Positions 36,083 to 45,872 of a stretch of DNA of 64,000 nt are shown here, piece by piece. The notes beneath the pieces were generated by a model. The model saw only the letters and a program-made list of their open reading frames with translations. It did no database searches and was not told the DNA's origin. Position 1 is the stretch's first letter; the number at the start of each line of letters is the position of its first letter. Position numbers and translations under genes: made by a program. This stretch comes from Hydrogenophilales bacterium (lineage in GTDB: Bacteria; Pseudomonadota; Gammaproteobacteria; Burkholderiales; Thiobacillaceae): NCBI GenBank assembly GCA_023258975.1, contig JAHFRD010000003.1, positions 62,001 to 126,000 on the forward strand. The letters run 5' to 3'.

Positions 36083-36384
36083 CCGTGTTTGCGCGAAAGC
36101 GTGTTGCGCAGATCGACCTTGTAGTTGGTGGAGAGGTCCGCAGGGCCTTCGAAGCCGCCGATCAGATCGGCGAAAGCGTCTGCGGGAGTGCGCTCCTGCA
36201 CGGATTCCTGAAGATAAAGGCGATGGATGGATTCACGAATCACGTCGGTGACGCTCCATCCGGTTCCGCGCACCAATTGACGCAATTCCGCGCTGGTGCT
36301 TTCGTCCAGACGCGCATTGACGCGCATCCCGCCCTCCACGGGAGGGGCTTCATACAAAACAGAGGATTCGGCGGCTCTTGTCAT
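36079..36384 (-). CDS. Ribbon-helix-helix antitoxin (VapB-like)
   Basis: 101 residues from the ATG at 36384, or 82 from the ATG at 36327. The core MRVNARLDESTSAELRQLVRG, then WSVTDVIRESIHRLY is a ribbon-helix-helix DNA-binding domain; the C-terminal tail would neutralise the PIN toxin. The shorter start has the better ribosome site (GGAGG seven bases before) and begins exactly at the RHH beta strand, while the longer start lies in a palindrome. A further in-frame ATG is at 36408. Which start is used is open. Confidence 0.82.
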   Translation of the reverse strand: MTRAAESSVLYEAPPVEGGMRVNARLDESTSAELRQLVRGTGWSVTDVIRESIHRLYLQESVQERTPADAFADLIGGFEGPADLSTNYKVDLRNTLSRKHG

Positions 36385-36395
36385 ACGCCGTATGA
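36381..36395. promoter_or_regulatory. Palindrome at the antitoxin start (candidate operator)
   Basis: TCATACG-C-CGTATGA, perfect 7-bp arms around one base. It overlaps the 36384 ATG. RHH antitoxins bind such palindromes to repress their own operon. If this is the operator, translation probably begins at the downstream ATG (36327). Confidence 0.6.
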
Positions 36396-36419
36396 TAGCC
36401 TGACCCATAAGGGGTTCAC

Positions 36420-36453
36420 AACGAAAAAGGCGCCGTTGGGCGCCTTTTTCGTT
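36420..36453. terminator. Bidirectional Rho-independent terminator after apbC
   Basis: A perfect inverted repeat with 15-base arms (AACGAAAAAGGCGCC and its complement) and loop GTTG. A-tract and T-tract flank the GC core, so it can stop transcription both ways. It separates apbC from the antitoxin-toxin pair, both on the minus strand. Confidence 0.9.
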
Positions 36454-36467
36454 GCCGTAGGGCAAGG

Positions 36468-37553
36468 TCAGGTGTTCTGGATCACGATGCTGGGGAACTT
36501 GGAGGAGTGGTCCACCGCCAGGTCGCCGACCTTGACCGCGACACGGCGGGCGATGGCGCGGTAGATCTCGGCGATGCGCGATTCCGGCTCGGCCACCACA
36601 GTGGGCTTGCCGGAGTCGGTTTCCTCGCGAATGCGGATGTCCAGGGGCAGAGCGCCGAGAAATTCGTTGCCGTAATCCTTGCACATGCGCTCGCCGCCAC
36701 CCTCGCCGAAGATGCGCTCTTCATGGCCGCAGTTGGTGCAGATGTGCAGGCTCATGTTCTCGACCACGCCGAGGATGGGCACACCCACCTTCTCGAACAT
36801 CTTCAGGCCTTTACGCGCATCAATCAGGGCGATGTCCTGCGGGGTGGTGACGATCACCGCGCCGGTAACCGGCACGCGCTGCGCCAGGGTGAGCTGGATG
36901 TCGCCGGTGCCGGGCGGCAGGTCGATGACCAGGTAATCGAGGTCTTTCCACTTGGTCTGGTTGAGCAGTTGCTCCAGCGCCTGAGTGACCATCGGGCCGC
37001 GCCAGACCATGGGCGTCTCCACGTCGATCAGGAAGCCGATGGACATGGCTTGCAGGCCGTGGCCGAGCATGGGTTCCAGGTTCTGGCCGTCGGGCGATTC
37101 CGGGCGGCCGGTGATGCCCAGCATGGTGGGCTGCGAGGGGCCGTAGATGTCGGCGTCCAGCATGCCGACGCTGGCGCCCTCGGCGGCCAGGGCCAGGGCC
37201 AGGTTGACGGCGGTGGTGGACTTGCCGACGCCGCCCTTGCCAGAGGCGACGGCGATGATGTTCTTGACCCCGGGGATCAGCTTCACGCCTTTCTGCACGC
37301 TGTGCGCGACGATCTTCCAGGAGATGTTGGCGGTCGCGCTGGCGGCGCCGGCGGCCTTGATCGCGTCTTCCACCTTTTTCTTGATGTCGTTCATGACCAT
37401 CTTGGCGGGATAGGGCAGAACCACATCCAGCGTGACGTTGTCGCCATCCACCTTGATGTTGCGCGCGGATTTGCCGCTGATGAAGTCTTTCTGGGTGTTG
37501 GGATCGACAAGCGCCGTGAGCGCATCCTTAACTTGCTGTTCGGAAACCGACAT
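36468..37553 (-). CDS. apbC: Iron-sulfur cluster carrier ATPase ApbC (Mrp)
   Basis: 361 residues from the ATG at 37553. N-terminal MIP18-like domain (VKDALTALVDPNTQKDFI), then a deviant Walker A ASGKGGVGKSTT (about 107), DADIYGPSQPTMLG, and CTNCGHEERIFG with the CxxC pair (about 273) that holds the bridging Fe-S cluster. It delivers Fe-S clusters to apoproteins in the cytoplasm. Length and motifs are complete. A strong terminator follows. Confidence 0.95.
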   Translation of the reverse strand: MSVSEQQVKDALTALVDPNTQKDFISGKSARNIKVDGDNVTLDVVLPYPAKMVMNDIKKKVEDAIKAAGAASATANISWKIVAHSVQKGVKLIPGVKNIIAVASGKGGVGKSTTAVNLALALAAEGASVGMLDADIYGPSQPTMLGITGRPESPDGQNLEPMLGHGLQAMSIGFLIDVETPMVWRGPMVTQALEQLLNQTKWKDLDYLVIDLPPGTGDIQLTLAQRVPVTGAVIVTTPQDIALIDARKGLKMFEKVGVPILGVVENMSLHICTNCGHEERIFGEGGGERMCKDYGNEFLGALPLDIRIREETDSGKPTVVAEPESRIAEIYRAIARRVAVKVGDLAVDHSSKFPSIVIQNT

Positions 37554-37726
37554 GTTTCTAGCCTCTGAGGTGGAAGGAAATTGGCGTGTCCGCGCGGCTG
37601 CGGCCAGACGGACAAAATACATGGACAAAACGCGTGGAGCCAACATGAAGGCGTCCGGCGCCGTTTCAAGACCTGCGCGAATTTACCCGAGCATTTTACT
37701 CAAACACTGTGTTGGGCGGGTGAGCC

Positions 37727-38323
37727 CTACTGACAAACGTCAAGCTTGCCACCCTTGAAGCAAAGTTTCCGCACTACTCGCGCGGGGGCCTTGGCGCCTG
37801 GCTTGATCTTCTTTTTCGCGGCCGGCGCAATCCTGGCCGGGGTCACGGGTGGCGCGACCTCGACGGTAGCCGGCGCAGTCGGAGCTTCGATGATCGCGTT
37901 GGAGGGCAGGGGCGTGACAACCACCTTGCCTGCGGGAGCCGGCTCGGCGGGGATCTCCGCTTTGGCCGTCTCCACGGCGGGCAAGGGGATCGCGGCAGGC
38001 AACGGCGCCAGCACCGGGATGGCGGCTGGGGCGGCAACCGTTTGCGCGGGAACCGGGATTGCCACGGCGGGTTGCGCCACAGTGACCGGCGGCGTGGAGG
38101 CGGCCGGGCTGGCGGGCTCGACCCTGGCGGCTGGTGGCGGCGCGTGACTCGCAGCCGGTGGCGCCACCCAGAGCCAGAATGGCGTGGGAAACGGAAGTGC
38201 CTGGCCATTCGCCGGCACCGCCCATATCTGCATCGGCAGCCAGGGCCAGGAAACGGGCTGCTCTGCGGCCGCGAAGGAAGACAGGGCGAGCAACGAGAGT
38301 GCAACGGCGCTGCGTTTGAACAA
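37727..38323 (-). CDS. Exported Pro/Ala-rich hypothetical protein
   Basis: 198 residues if translation starts at the TTG at 38323, which has a near-perfect AGGAGG (38331-38336) seven bases away; an ATG at 38350 gives a longer form without such a site. A signal peptide (FKRSAVALSLLALSSFAAA) leads into a low-complexity chain of Pro, Ala and Val (about 50-165) and a basic end (KKKIKPGAKAPARVVRK) with Cys residues in the last ten. Likely periplasmic or envelope-associated; TonB-like linkers have similar composition. No function assigned. Confidence 0.65.
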   Translation of the reverse strand: MFKRSAVALSLLALSSFAAAEQPVSWPWLPMQIWAVPANGQALPFPTPFWLWVAPPAASHAPPPAARVEPASPAASTPPVTVAQPAVAIPVPAQTVAAPAAIPVLAPLPAAIPLPAVETAKAEIPAEPAPAGKVVVTPLPSNAIIEAPTAPATVEVAPPVTPARIAPAAKKKIKPGAKAPARVVRKLCFKGGKLDVCQ

Positions 38324-38336
38324 AATGAACCTCCTG

Positions 38337-38702
38337 TTATGCCCCCGCATGGGGGTTATGACCGACGAGATGGAATTCCGGGACTTTCAGGCGCAGCGCG
38401 GCAACCAGTTCCGACATGAGGCCGGGACGGTTTTCCAACGACACCCAGAGCACATTGATCTTGAGATTGAGGTCGGCGAACACGACTTCGTTGGCAAAGC
38501 CCCCCAATACTCCCCGCACCAGCAACACCACACTTTCCTGTTCGCGCGCCGGGCGCCGATTGAGGCGAGGCGCGAACATCATGAAATCGACATACGGCCG
38601 GCCGGCGGCGTCGCGCTTGGGCACTCTTTGCCAGAGCGGGCCGCCCCGCCCCCACTGCCCGGCATCGCCGGGCAGGGTCTGGGCGCGAGCCGCGAGATTC
38701 AT
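38337..38702 (-). CDS. Hypothetical protein
   Basis: 121 residues, no signal peptide. The middle has hydrophobic strands (SVVLLVRGVLGGFANEVVFADLNLKINVLWVSLENRPG) and the C-terminus ends HLVGHNPHAGA. Spacing suggests an operon: 13 bases after the CBS-protein stop and 13 bases before the exported-protein TTG. I recognise no family. Confidence 0.6.
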   Translation of the reverse strand: MNLAARAQTLPGDAGQWGRGGPLWQRVPKRDAAGRPYVDFMMFAPRLNRRPAREQESVVLLVRGVLGGFANEVVFADLNLKINVLWVSLENRPGLMSELVAALRLKVPEFHLVGHNPHAGA

Positions 38703-38715
38703 CCCGGGTTCATCT

Positions 38716-39309
38716 TTACCGGGCTAGTTCCGCGCCGATTTCCGCGAAAGTACGGGCCACCGCGATGGGTTCCACGCTGGAACCCAATAGCGCGCCGATC
38801 TGCGACACGGAAAACATCCCGCGCAGCATCTGGCCGCGATCTGCGGCACGATCAACCACCAGCGCGTGCTGGCGGCCATGCGCCGTCAAGGTGGCGACGA
38901 CGTCGCCGACACAAGCCGTCCGCACGTCGTCCATGCACAGCACTTCAAGGCGCTCTTGTGGCGTCATGATGTCTTTCACCAGCACGTCGGAATGGCGGAT
39001 GCCCTGGTTCCGCACCACCTGCATCGGCTTCTCGCCGGTCAGGTCGGTGGCGGTGATGAGGCCGAGAATGTGGTTCATGTCGTCCACCACCAGCAGCATG
39101 CGCACGCCTCGGTGGATCATCTTGGCGCGAGCGTCCTCGATGGTCTCCAGCGGGAAGATGGTGTAGGCGGTGATGATCTGAAAATCCGTCATCACTTGCA
39201 GCGCGGGCTCGTCGGCGCTCACCTGCTGCGGCAGCACCTGGCGCGGCTTGTGGAAGGTGGCGTCCTTCTGCAGGGGCGAAGCGGAGAGGGGGTTATAGGT
39301 TCGGGTCAT
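38716..39309 (-). CDS. CBS-domain protein
   Basis: 197 residues from the ATG at 39309. Two CBS motifs: [38 protein letters not shown], then [10 protein letters not shown] with [31 protein letters not shown] pairs bind adenosyl ligands and sense energy or redox state; free-standing ones are usually regulators of unknown target. Its start overlaps rppH by 17 bases. Confidence 0.88.
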   Translation of the reverse strand: MTRTYNPLSASPLQKDATFHKPRQVLPQQVSADEPALQVMTDFQIITAYTIFPLETIEDARAKMIHRGVRMLLVVDDMNHILGLITATDLTGEKPMQVVRNQGIRHSDVLVKDIMTPQERLEVLCMDDVRTACVGDVVATLTAHGRQHALVVDRAADRGQMLRGMFSVSQIGALLGSSVEPIAVARTFAEIGAELAR

Positions 39310-39874
39310 GGTTTTCTCTCGCAATTTTTCGCTCGGGGCCGGCCTGAACATGCGACCGCATATTCAGGGAGAAAGGGTGGCGCGGGTGAGGATGGTGCGC
39401 GTCCGATGCCAGAAAACGCTCAAGTTCACCCAGCGCGCGCTGGTAGACCTCGCGCTTGAACTCCACCACGGCGGCAGCGGGTGCCCAGTACTCGCTCCAG
39501 CGCCAGGCGTCGAACTCGGGATGGCTGGAGGCGCGCAGGCTCACATCGCATTCGCGGCCGACCAGACGCAACAGATACCAAATCTGCTTCTGGCCCCGGT
39601 AATGTCCGCGCCATTCCCGCTTCACCCAGTCGCGCGGCACGTCGTAGCGCATCCAGTCTCGGGTGCGCCCGAGAATGCGCACATGCTCGGGCGCCAGCCC
39701 GACTTCTTCCATGAGTTCACGAAACATGGCCTGTTCCGGGCTTTCGCCGTGCTGGATGCCCCCCTGCGGAAACTGCCAGGAGTTCTGCCGCACTCGCTTG
39801 CCCCAGAACACTTCATTGCGGGTATTGCAGATGACGATGCCCACATTCGGCCGGTAACCGTCTTTGTCGATCAT
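39293..39874 (-). CDS. rppH: RNA 5'-pyrophosphohydrolase RppH
   Basis: 193 residues. Removes pyrophosphate from mRNA 5' ends and so triggers decay. Nudix box [22 protein letters not shown] (38-59) matches G-x5-E-x7-REUxEExGU. The N-terminal [17 protein letters not shown] is the classic RppH start. The C-terminal tail of about 30 residues is basic and histidine-rich. proS and its neighbour lie close, as in many betaproteobacteria (rppH-proS linkage). Confidence 0.95.
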   Translation of the reverse strand: MIDKDGYRPNVGIVICNTRNEVFWGKRVRQNSWQFPQGGIQHGESPEQAMFRELMEEVGLAPEHVRILGRTRDWMRYDVPRDWVKREWRGHYRGQKQIWYLLRLVGRECDVSLRASSHPEFDAWRWSEYWAPAAAVVEFKREVYQRALGELERFLASDAHHPHPRHPFSLNMRSHVQAGPERKIARENHDPNL

Positions 39875-39938
39875 GGCGGTCCCCTATATACATAACTGGC
39901 GCGATTTTCCCATCCCCGGACAGGGATGGAAAGCCGGG

Positions 39939-40715
39939 TTATAAAACGAAGCCGCGTTCACCGACCGGATTCCAGTGCCGCATGCGGCCGACAAAATCCG
40001 GGAATTCCAGGTTCAACGCGGCCTGCCATTTCTCGGCGGCGCGTTCCAGTTGCATGAAACCCACGTTGGGCAGAGGCTTCTTGAAGGCGAAAACGATAAT
40101 GTTGCCCTTCTTTTCCGAGGGCAGTTGCAGGACGTGTTCACCGAACGAGGCGGCGATGCGTTCGTAGTAGCGCGGAAAGTAATCGTCCGAACCCCACAGG
40201 TTGAATACCGCCACCCCGCCCGGCCGCAACATGGACTTGCAGGCCTGGTAGAAATCGACGCTGGAAAGCGCCTCGACGATGCGCTTGGCGTCATAGCCAT
40301 CGACCAGAAGCACGTCCTGGCTGTTCGGGTTGGCATGGACATACGCGGCGCCGTCGCCGGTTTGCACCTCCAGGCGTTCGTCGTCCGCCGGCAGGAGAAA
40401 GTAGGCGCGCGCGGCGGCGACCACTTCCGGGTTGATTTCCAGAGCGGTGAGCTGGGCATCCGGCAGATTGCGGTGGATGAACTTGGCGATGGAACCGCCG
40501 CCCAGGCCGACCAGGGCGATGTCGCGCGGGGCCGGCTGAAACAGCAGGAAGGCAAGCATGGCGCGGGTGTATTCCAGTTCCAGCGTCCACGGCTCCTTGA
40601 TGTTCATCGCGCTCTGTACCGCCGGCCCCCCGAGATGGAGGTAACGCACCCCGTGGCGCTCGCTGATCTGGACGGGTTCTTGCGCGCCTTTGCGCTGACG
40701 GGAAAACAGTCGCAT
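39939..40715 (-). CDS. Spermidine-synthase-like methyltransferase-fold protein
   Basis: 258 residues. The core [33 protein letters not shown] is the nucleotide/dcSAM-binding site of spermidine synthases and relatives, with [10 protein letters not shown] and [10 protein letters not shown] further on. The N-terminal substrate loop of true polyamine aminopropyltransferases is short here, so the real substrate is uncertain. It is divergent from proS, with 41 bases between starts. Confidence 0.85.
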   Translation of the reverse strand: MRLFSRQRKGAQEPVQISERHGVRYLHLGGPAVQSAMNIKEPWTLELEYTRAMLAFLLFQPAPRDIALVGLGGGSIAKFIHRNLPDAQLTALEINPEVVAAARAYFLLPADDERLEVQTGDGAAYVHANPNSQDVLLVDGYDAKRIVEALSSVDFYQACKSMLRPGGVAVFNLWGSDDYFPRYYERIAASFGEHVLQLPSEKKGNIIVFAFKKPLPNVGFMQLERAAEKWQAALNLEFPDFVGRMRHWNPVGERGFVL

Positions 40716-40756
40716 TTGTTACCATTCGGCCTTCTATTTCGAACCCGAAGCCTACC

Positions 40757-42478
40757 ATGCGCATCTCCCGGTTTTTCCTCTCCACCAGCAAGGAAGCCCC
40801 CGCCGAGGCGGAACTCTTGAGCCACAGACTCATGCTGCGCGCCGGCCTCATCCGCCGCCTCGGCTCCGGCCTGTATACCTGGATGCCGCTGGGCCTGCGC
40901 GTGCTGCGCAAGGTGGAAGCCATCGTGCGCGAGGAAATGAACCAGGCCGGCGCCCTGGAACTGCTGATGCCCGCCGTGCAGCCGGCGGAACTGTGGCAGG
41001 AATCCGGGCGCTGGGCGGTGTTCGGGCCGCAGATGCTGAAGATCAAGGATCGCCACCAGCGCGATTTCTGCTTCGGCCCCACCCACGAGGAGGTCATCAC
41101 CGACATCGCGCGCCGCGAAATTCGCTCCTACCGCCAGCTGCCGGTCAATTTCTATCAGGTGCAGACCAAGTTCCGCGACGAGATCCGTCCGCGTTTCGGC
41201 GTCATGCGCGCGCGCGAATTCCTGATGAAGGACTCCTATTCCTTCCACGCAAGCGAGGACAGCCTGGATGAAACCTACCGGGTCATGTACGCCACCTACT
41301 CACGCATCTTCACCCGCTTAGGCCTGAAGTTCCGCGCCGTGGCGGCGGATACCGGCGCCATCGGCGGCTCCGGCTCGCATGAATTCCATGTCCTCGCCGA
41401 CTCCGGCGAGGACGCCATCGCCTTCTGCCCGGACTCCGACTACGCCGCCAACGTGGAAATGGCCGAGGCGCTGGCGCCGGCGACTCCGCGTGGCACCGCG
41501 AGCCAGGCCATGAGCAAGGTGTCCACCCCCGGCCAGCACAGCATCGAGGAAGTCACCGCCGCCCTCGGCATCCGCGCGGAACAGGCCATCAAGACCCTCA
41601 TCGTGCGCGGCGAGGAAAGCCTGATCGCCCTCCTGGTGCGCGGCGACCATCAGATGAACGAGGTCAAGGCCGGCAAGCTGCCTGGTGTGAAGAACCCCCT
41701 GGAATTCGCCAGCGACGGCGAGATTCGCACAGTCCTGGGATGCGGCGTCGGCTCCATCGGCCCGGCCGGGCTGACCATTCCCGTCTACGCCGACCACTCG
41801 GTCATGGCGATGAGCAACTTCACCTGCGGCGCCAACGAGGACGGCTTCCATCTCACCGGAGTCAACTTCGGCCGCGACCTGAGCGAACCCCAGACCGCCG
41901 ACATCCGCAACGCCGTGGTCGGCGACCCCAGCCCGGACGGCAACGGCGGCCTGGATCTTTGCCGAGGCATCGAGGTCGGCCACATCTTCAAACTCGGCAC
42001 CAAGTATTCCCAGGCGCTCGACGCCAAGTACCTGGACGAAAACGGCAAATCGCAAGTGCTGACTATGGGCTGCTACGGCATCGGCGTCTCCCGCATCGTC
42101 GGCGCCGCCATCGAACAGGGCAACGACGAACGCGGCATCCTGTTCCCGCAAGCCATCGCCCCGTTCGAGCTGGCCATCGTGCCGCTCGGCCTCAAGCGCA
42201 GTGAGGCGGTCAGGGAAGCCGCCGAGGCGCTCTATACTGAAATGGTCGCGGCCGGCATCGACGTGGTGCTGGATGATCGTGACGAGCGCCCTGGCGTCAT
42301 GTTTGCGGACATGGAATTGATCGGTGTGCCACATCGCGTGGTGGTCAGTGATCGCGGCTTGAAGGAAGGCCTGCTGGAATATCAGGGACGACGCGACGCC
42401 GGCGGCACGAAGATTGCTCAGTCAGAAGCGGCGAAGTTCATCGAGGAGACAGTGAAAGGATGTCGAAACACGGACTGA
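40757..42478 (+). CDS. proS: Prolyl-tRNA synthetase
   Basis: 573 residues, the bacterial type. Class II motifs: [19 protein letters not shown] (motif 1), [19 protein letters not shown] (motif 2) and the C-terminal anticodon domain. An editing insertion of about 180 residues (about 225-405) contains the usual INS-domain sequences ([26 protein letters not shown]). Motif 3 is seen at [10 protein letters not shown]. The 3' end overlaps the lytic transglycosylase gene by 19 bases. Confidence 0.97.
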   Translation: MRISRFFLSTSKEAPAEAELLSHRLMLRAGLIRRLGSGLYTWMPLGLRVLRKVEAIVREEMNQAGALELLMPAVQPAELWQESGRWAVFGPQMLKIKDRHQRDFCFGPTHEEVITDIARREIRSYRQLPVNFYQVQTKFRDEIRPRFGVMRAREFLMKDSYSFHASEDSLDETYRVMYATYSRIFTRLGLKFRAVAADTGAIGGSGSHEFHVLADSGEDAIAFCPDSDYAANVEMAEALAPATPRGTASQAMSKVSTPGQHSIEEVTAALGIRAEQAIKTLIVRGEESLIALLVRGDHQMNEVKAGKLPGVKNPLEFASDGEIRTVLGCGVGSIGPAGLTIPVYADHSVMAMSNFTCGANEDGFHLTGVNFGRDLSEPQTADIRNAVVGDPSPDGNGGLDLCRGIEVGHIFKLGTKYSQALDAKYLDENGKSQVLTMGCYGIGVSRIVGAAIEQGNDERGILFPQAIAPFELAIVPLGLKRSEAVREAAEALYTEMVAAGIDVVLDDRDERPGVMFADMELIGVPHRVVVSDRGLKEGLLEYQGRRDAGGTKIAQSEAAKFIEETVKGCRNTD

Positions 42479-43116
42479 CCGCAAGCCTGGTGTTGCTGGC
42501 CTTTCTGGCCGGCGATACCTGGGCGGGGGCGCAAATCTACGAGCCCATGTCGGCGAGCGTGCGTTCGCGGCTTTCCAAGGCCGTGTCCGACACTGCTGTG
42601 GAAAATGCCGCCTTCGCCGAATCGCCCCATGTCCAGGCCTGGCTGGCGGAAATGTCCAAGCGCCTGACACGCCGCATCCCGGACGCCGAATTCCGCGAAG
42701 ACTTCCTCAACACCCTGCACTACGAAGCCACCCGCGCCGGCCTCGACCCGGAGTTGATGATGGGCCTGATCGAAGTGGAAAGCGGATTCAAGAAATACGC
42801 GGTATCCGAGGTGGGCGCGCGCGGCTTCACCCAGGTCATGCCGTTCTGGACCAGAACCATCGGCACCCGCGAGCACAACCTGTTCCACCTGCGCACCAAC
42901 CTGCGCTACGGCGCCACCATCCTGCGCCACTACCTGGATATCGAACGCGGCAACCTGTTCCGCGCCCTGGGCCGCTACAACGGCAGCCTGGGCAAGGCGG
43001 AATACCCCGATGCCGTCTACGCCGCCTGGCGCAGCCACTGGACCTTCGGCCTCGACCCGAAGCGGCTCAAACCCGCCAAGCAGGCCCAGATCCGTCCCGG
43101 CAAGCCGGATTCCTGA
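42460..43116 (+). CDS. Lytic transglycosylase (SLT domain)
   Basis: 218 residues with a signal peptide ([17 protein letters not shown]) and an SLT domain: catalytic Glu near residue 105 in [42 protein letters not shown] and [19 protein letters not shown]. It cleaves peptidoglycan glycan strands in the periplasm. It overlaps the end of proS, an arrangement seen in many betaproteobacteria. Confidence 0.93.
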   Translation: MSKHGLTASLVLLAFLAGDTWAGAQIYEPMSASVRSRLSKAVSDTAVENAAFAESPHVQAWLAEMSKRLTRRIPDAEFREDFLNTLHYEATRAGLDPELMMGLIEVESGFKKYAVSEVGARGFTQVMPFWTRTIGTREHNLFHLRTNLRYGATILRHYLDIERGNLFRALGRYNGSLGKAEYPDAVYAAWRSHWTFGLDPKRLKPAKQAQIRPGKPDS

Positions 43117-43169
43117 GCCGCTCGGAACTCGTTTTCAAGCTGCAGGCGGAAGGCCTGCTTCGCTGCCGA

Positions 43170-43983
43170 TGACAGCAGCGCTCTGGGCGAGTTGCTGGAT
43201 TGGTCCTTCACCGATGCCTCGATCATGCGCCTGAACCGCGCGGGCGATGTCTTGCTGAAGCATCAGGAGGCGATTGATGCTGCCCCGTTCGAGCGGGTGC
43301 GCACGCTGTTCGGACTGGAGACGACCGTCACCCTGTACGACCTCATTAACACCTATTTCGAGGGCGTCGAGGCGGCCAACCCCAAAGCCAAACGCGGCCA
43401 TTCAACCTGGAAACCGCAGTTGGTCATACGCAAAACGCTCGAAAGCTGCGTGGGCAAAGGCATGACCGGTGATTGTTCGCTTCACCCGCAGGGTGAGTGG
43501 AAACGTCACTCGTAGGAGCGGGCTTGCCCGCGAATGGCCGCGTTCTATCGCGGGCAAGCCCGCTCCTACGGCACCTGCAACTGCGGGAAATAGGTTCAAA
43601 GGAGAAGCGCACGGATTGCCCACTCTTGACCTTGGGGCTGATCCTCGATGGCAGCGGCTTCGTGCGGCGTTCCCGGGTGTTGGACGGCAACACCGTGGAA
43701 TGCCGCGCCCTGGTGGTGATGGATCGGGGCATCGCGACGCAAGCGAACCTCGCCTGGCCGCAGGAACACGGCTATCGCTACCTGGTGATGAGTCGGGAAG
43801 CGGAACGGATTCACCCGACCGGCGCGGTGGCGGTGACCACGGGGTGGGGCGGCATTATGAGATCAGTCTTGCGACCGACGTAGAAGGCGCCAAGACGCCC
43901 CGCCCGGAGGCGGCTTTGCAGACGATCTACACGACACTGGGGGTCGATCCGCTCCCCGGCGGGACCGTGCGATCCGTCCGTTG
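43170..43983 (+). pseudogene. IS1634-type (IS4 superfamily) transposase remnant
   Basis: Pieces of one transposase in order but in different frames. First ELLDWSFTDASIMRLNRAGD through TLYDLINTYFEG and NPKAKRGHS. After about 200 unrelated bases, including a REP element, come EKRTDCPLLTLGLILDGSGF, VVMDRGIATQANLAWPQEHGYRYLVMSRE, and a C-terminal PEAALQTIYTTLGVDPLPGG. The residues between DGNTVEC and RALVVMD (normally several dozen) are deleted. No terminal inverted repeats were recognised. Dead element. Confidence 0.8.
43512..43569. repeat. REP element (family 1) inside the transposase remnant
   Basis: 58 bases: gtaggagcgggcttgcccgc, a 14-base-scale spacer, and the exact inverse complement. It stands within the extra sequence that splits the IS1634-type coding region. 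Confidence 0.92.
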
Positions 43984-44109
43984 AGGGTGGAGGACACGTT
44001 TGTAGTGCCTGACGATTGGGCAGCCGGTTGTAATGCCATGATTTGTAAGGGGAGTATTGGGGGTGTGTTAAACATGGGCTAGGCTAGCGCACCCTCCAAG
44101 GAGAACGCC

Positions 44110-45198
44110 ATGCCCAATATCGACCTGTTTACGCCCTTGACCCTCGGCCCCCTTACCCTGCCCAACCGCCTGGCGATGGCGCCGCTGACACGCAACCGCT
44201 CCACCCCGGAAGGCGTGCCGCACGCGCTCAACGTCGAGTACTACCGGCAGCGCGCCGGTGCCGGGCTGCTGATTACCGAGGCGACCTGCATCGCGCCGGA
44301 AGCGGTGGGGTATCCACTCACCCCCGGCATCTGGAGCGATGCCCAGGTTGCCGGCTGGCAAGCGGTCACCGACGCCGTGCACCGGGAAGGCGGGCGCATC
44401 GTCTGCCAGCTCTGGCATGTCGGGCGCGTCTCGCACCCCTCGTTGCAGCCGCAAGGGCAACTGCCGGTCGCGCCCTCGGCCATCGCCCCGGCCGGCGACG
44501 CCATCACCTTTCAGGGGCCGCAACCCTTCGTCACCCCGCGCGCCCTGGAAACCGCCGAACTGCCCGGCATCGTCGCGCAATACCGGCATGCGGCGATGCA
44601 AGCCAAAGCGGCCGGTTTCGACGGCATCGAAGTCCATGCCGCCAACGGCTACCTGCTCGACGAATTCCTGCGCGACGGCAGCAACCAGCGCGCGGACGCC
44701 TACGGCGGCGGCGTCGATCAGCGCGCCCGGCTGCTGCTGGAAGTGCTCGACGCGGTCTGCCCGGTGTGGGGCGCGGATCGCGTCGGCGTGCGCCTGTCGC
44801 CGATCCAGCCGTTCAACGACATGCGCGATTCCGACCCCCAAGGCACCTTCAGCCGGGTGGTGGAATTGCTCAATCGCTTCGGCCTCGCCTACCTGCATCT
44901 CACCGAGATGGGCAAGGACGCGCCCGGCGCCGCCGGCCCTTACTTCGACCCGCTGGAGTTGCGCGCCATCTGGCGGGGTGTGCTGATGACCAACGCCGGC
45001 TACGACCGCGACCGCGCCAATGCCGTGCTGGCGGCGGGCCGCGCCGATCTGGTCGCTTTCGGCGTGCCGTTCCTCGCCAATCCCGACCTGCCCGCACGTT
45101 ACCAGGCCGGCGCCCCGCTCAACGCCGCCGACCCGGCCACCTTCTATGGCGGCGACGCCAAGGGCTACACCGATTACCCGTTCATGGACGCCGCATGA
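44110..45198 (+). CDS. Old yellow enzyme family flavin reductase (alkene reductase)
   Basis: 362 residues. FMN-binding barrel of the NemA/OYE type: LPNRLAMAPLTRNRS (N-terminal Thr/Arg), LITEATCIAPEAVGYPLTPGIW, QLWHVGRVSHP, and HAANGYLLDEFLRDGSNQR with the paired His/Asn-type ligand and catalytic Tyr region. Reduces activated alkenes or nitro compounds with NAD(P)H. The stop overlaps the MBL-fold gene start by four bases. Confidence 0.93.
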   Translation: MPNIDLFTPLTLGPLTLPNRLAMAPLTRNRSTPEGVPHALNVEYYRQRAGAGLLITEATCIAPEAVGYPLTPGIWSDAQVAGWQAVTDAVHREGGRIVCQLWHVGRVSHPSLQPQGQLPVAPSAIAPAGDAITFQGPQPFVTPRALETAELPGIVAQYRHAAMQAKAAGFDGIEVHAANGYLLDEFLRDGSNQRADAYGGGVDQRARLLLEVLDAVCPVWGADRVGVRLSPIQPFNDMRDSDPQGTFSRVVELLNRFGLAYLHLTEMGKDAPGAAGPYFDPLELRAIWRGVLMTNAGYDRDRANAVLAAGRADLVAFGVPFLANPDLPARYQAGAPLNAADPATFYGGDAKGYTDYPFMDAA

Positions 45199-45833
45199 AA
45201 TTCAACGTCATTCCGGTCACCCCCTACGAGCAGAACTGCTCGCTGATCTGGTGCGAGGCCACGCGCCGCGCCGCGCTGGTGGATCCCGGCGGCGATGTCG
45301 AGAGGCTGCTCGACGCGGTCGAGCGGGCCGGCGTCACCCTGGAAAAACTGCTGCTCACTCACGGGCACCTCGACCATGTCGGCGGCGCCCTGGAACTCTC
45401 GCGCCGGCTCGGCCTGCCCATCATCGGGCCGCACCGCGACGACGCCTTTCTCCTCGACAACCTGGCGACGCAGGCGGAGATGTTCGGCTTTCCTCCCGCC
45501 ACGGCCTTCACCCCCGCGCAATGGCTGCGCGACGGCGACACGGTGCCTCTGGGAGAACTCGCGCTGCGGGTGATCCACTGCCCCGGCCATACCCCGGGCC
45601 ATGTCGTGCTGTTCGAACCCAAGAGCCGCCACACCTTCGTCGGCGACGTCCTGTTCAAAGGCAGCATCGGCCGCACCGATTTCCCGCGTGGAAACCACGA
45701 CGACCTGATCGTCTCCATCCGCGACAAACTTTTTCCGCTGGGCGACGACGTGGCCTTCATTCCCGGCCACGGGCCGATGAGCACGTTCGGGTTTGAGCGG
45801 CGCGCCAATCCGTTCGTGGGCGACGGCGCCTGA
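45195..45833 (+). CDS. Metallo-beta-lactamase fold hydrolase (GloB/YcbL type)
   Basis: 212 residues from the ATG at 45195. Metal site THGHLDHVGG (His56, His58, Asp60, His61), then HCPGHTPGHVV, TFVGDVLFKGSIGRTDFP and FIPGHGPMS. The pattern fits glyoxalase II-like YcbL proteins, which may hydrolyse hydroxyacyl-glutathione, but substrate proof is lacking. Coupled to the OYE gene by ATGA. It converges with mutY, 39 bases between stops. Confidence 0.92.
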   Translation: MKFNVIPVTPYEQNCSLIWCEATRRAALVDPGGDVERLLDAVERAGVTLEKLLLTHGHLDHVGGALELSRRLGLPIIGPHRDDAFLLDNLATQAEMFGFPPATAFTPAQWLRDGDTVPLGELALRVIHCPGHTPGHVVLFEPKSRHTFVGDVLFKGSIGRTDFPRGNHDDLIVSIRDKLFPLGDDVAFIPGHGPMSTFGFERRANPFVGDGA

Positions 45834-45872
45834 CGCGGCCCGGCGAGTTTGCGAATGGGCGTTGCGGGCGCG

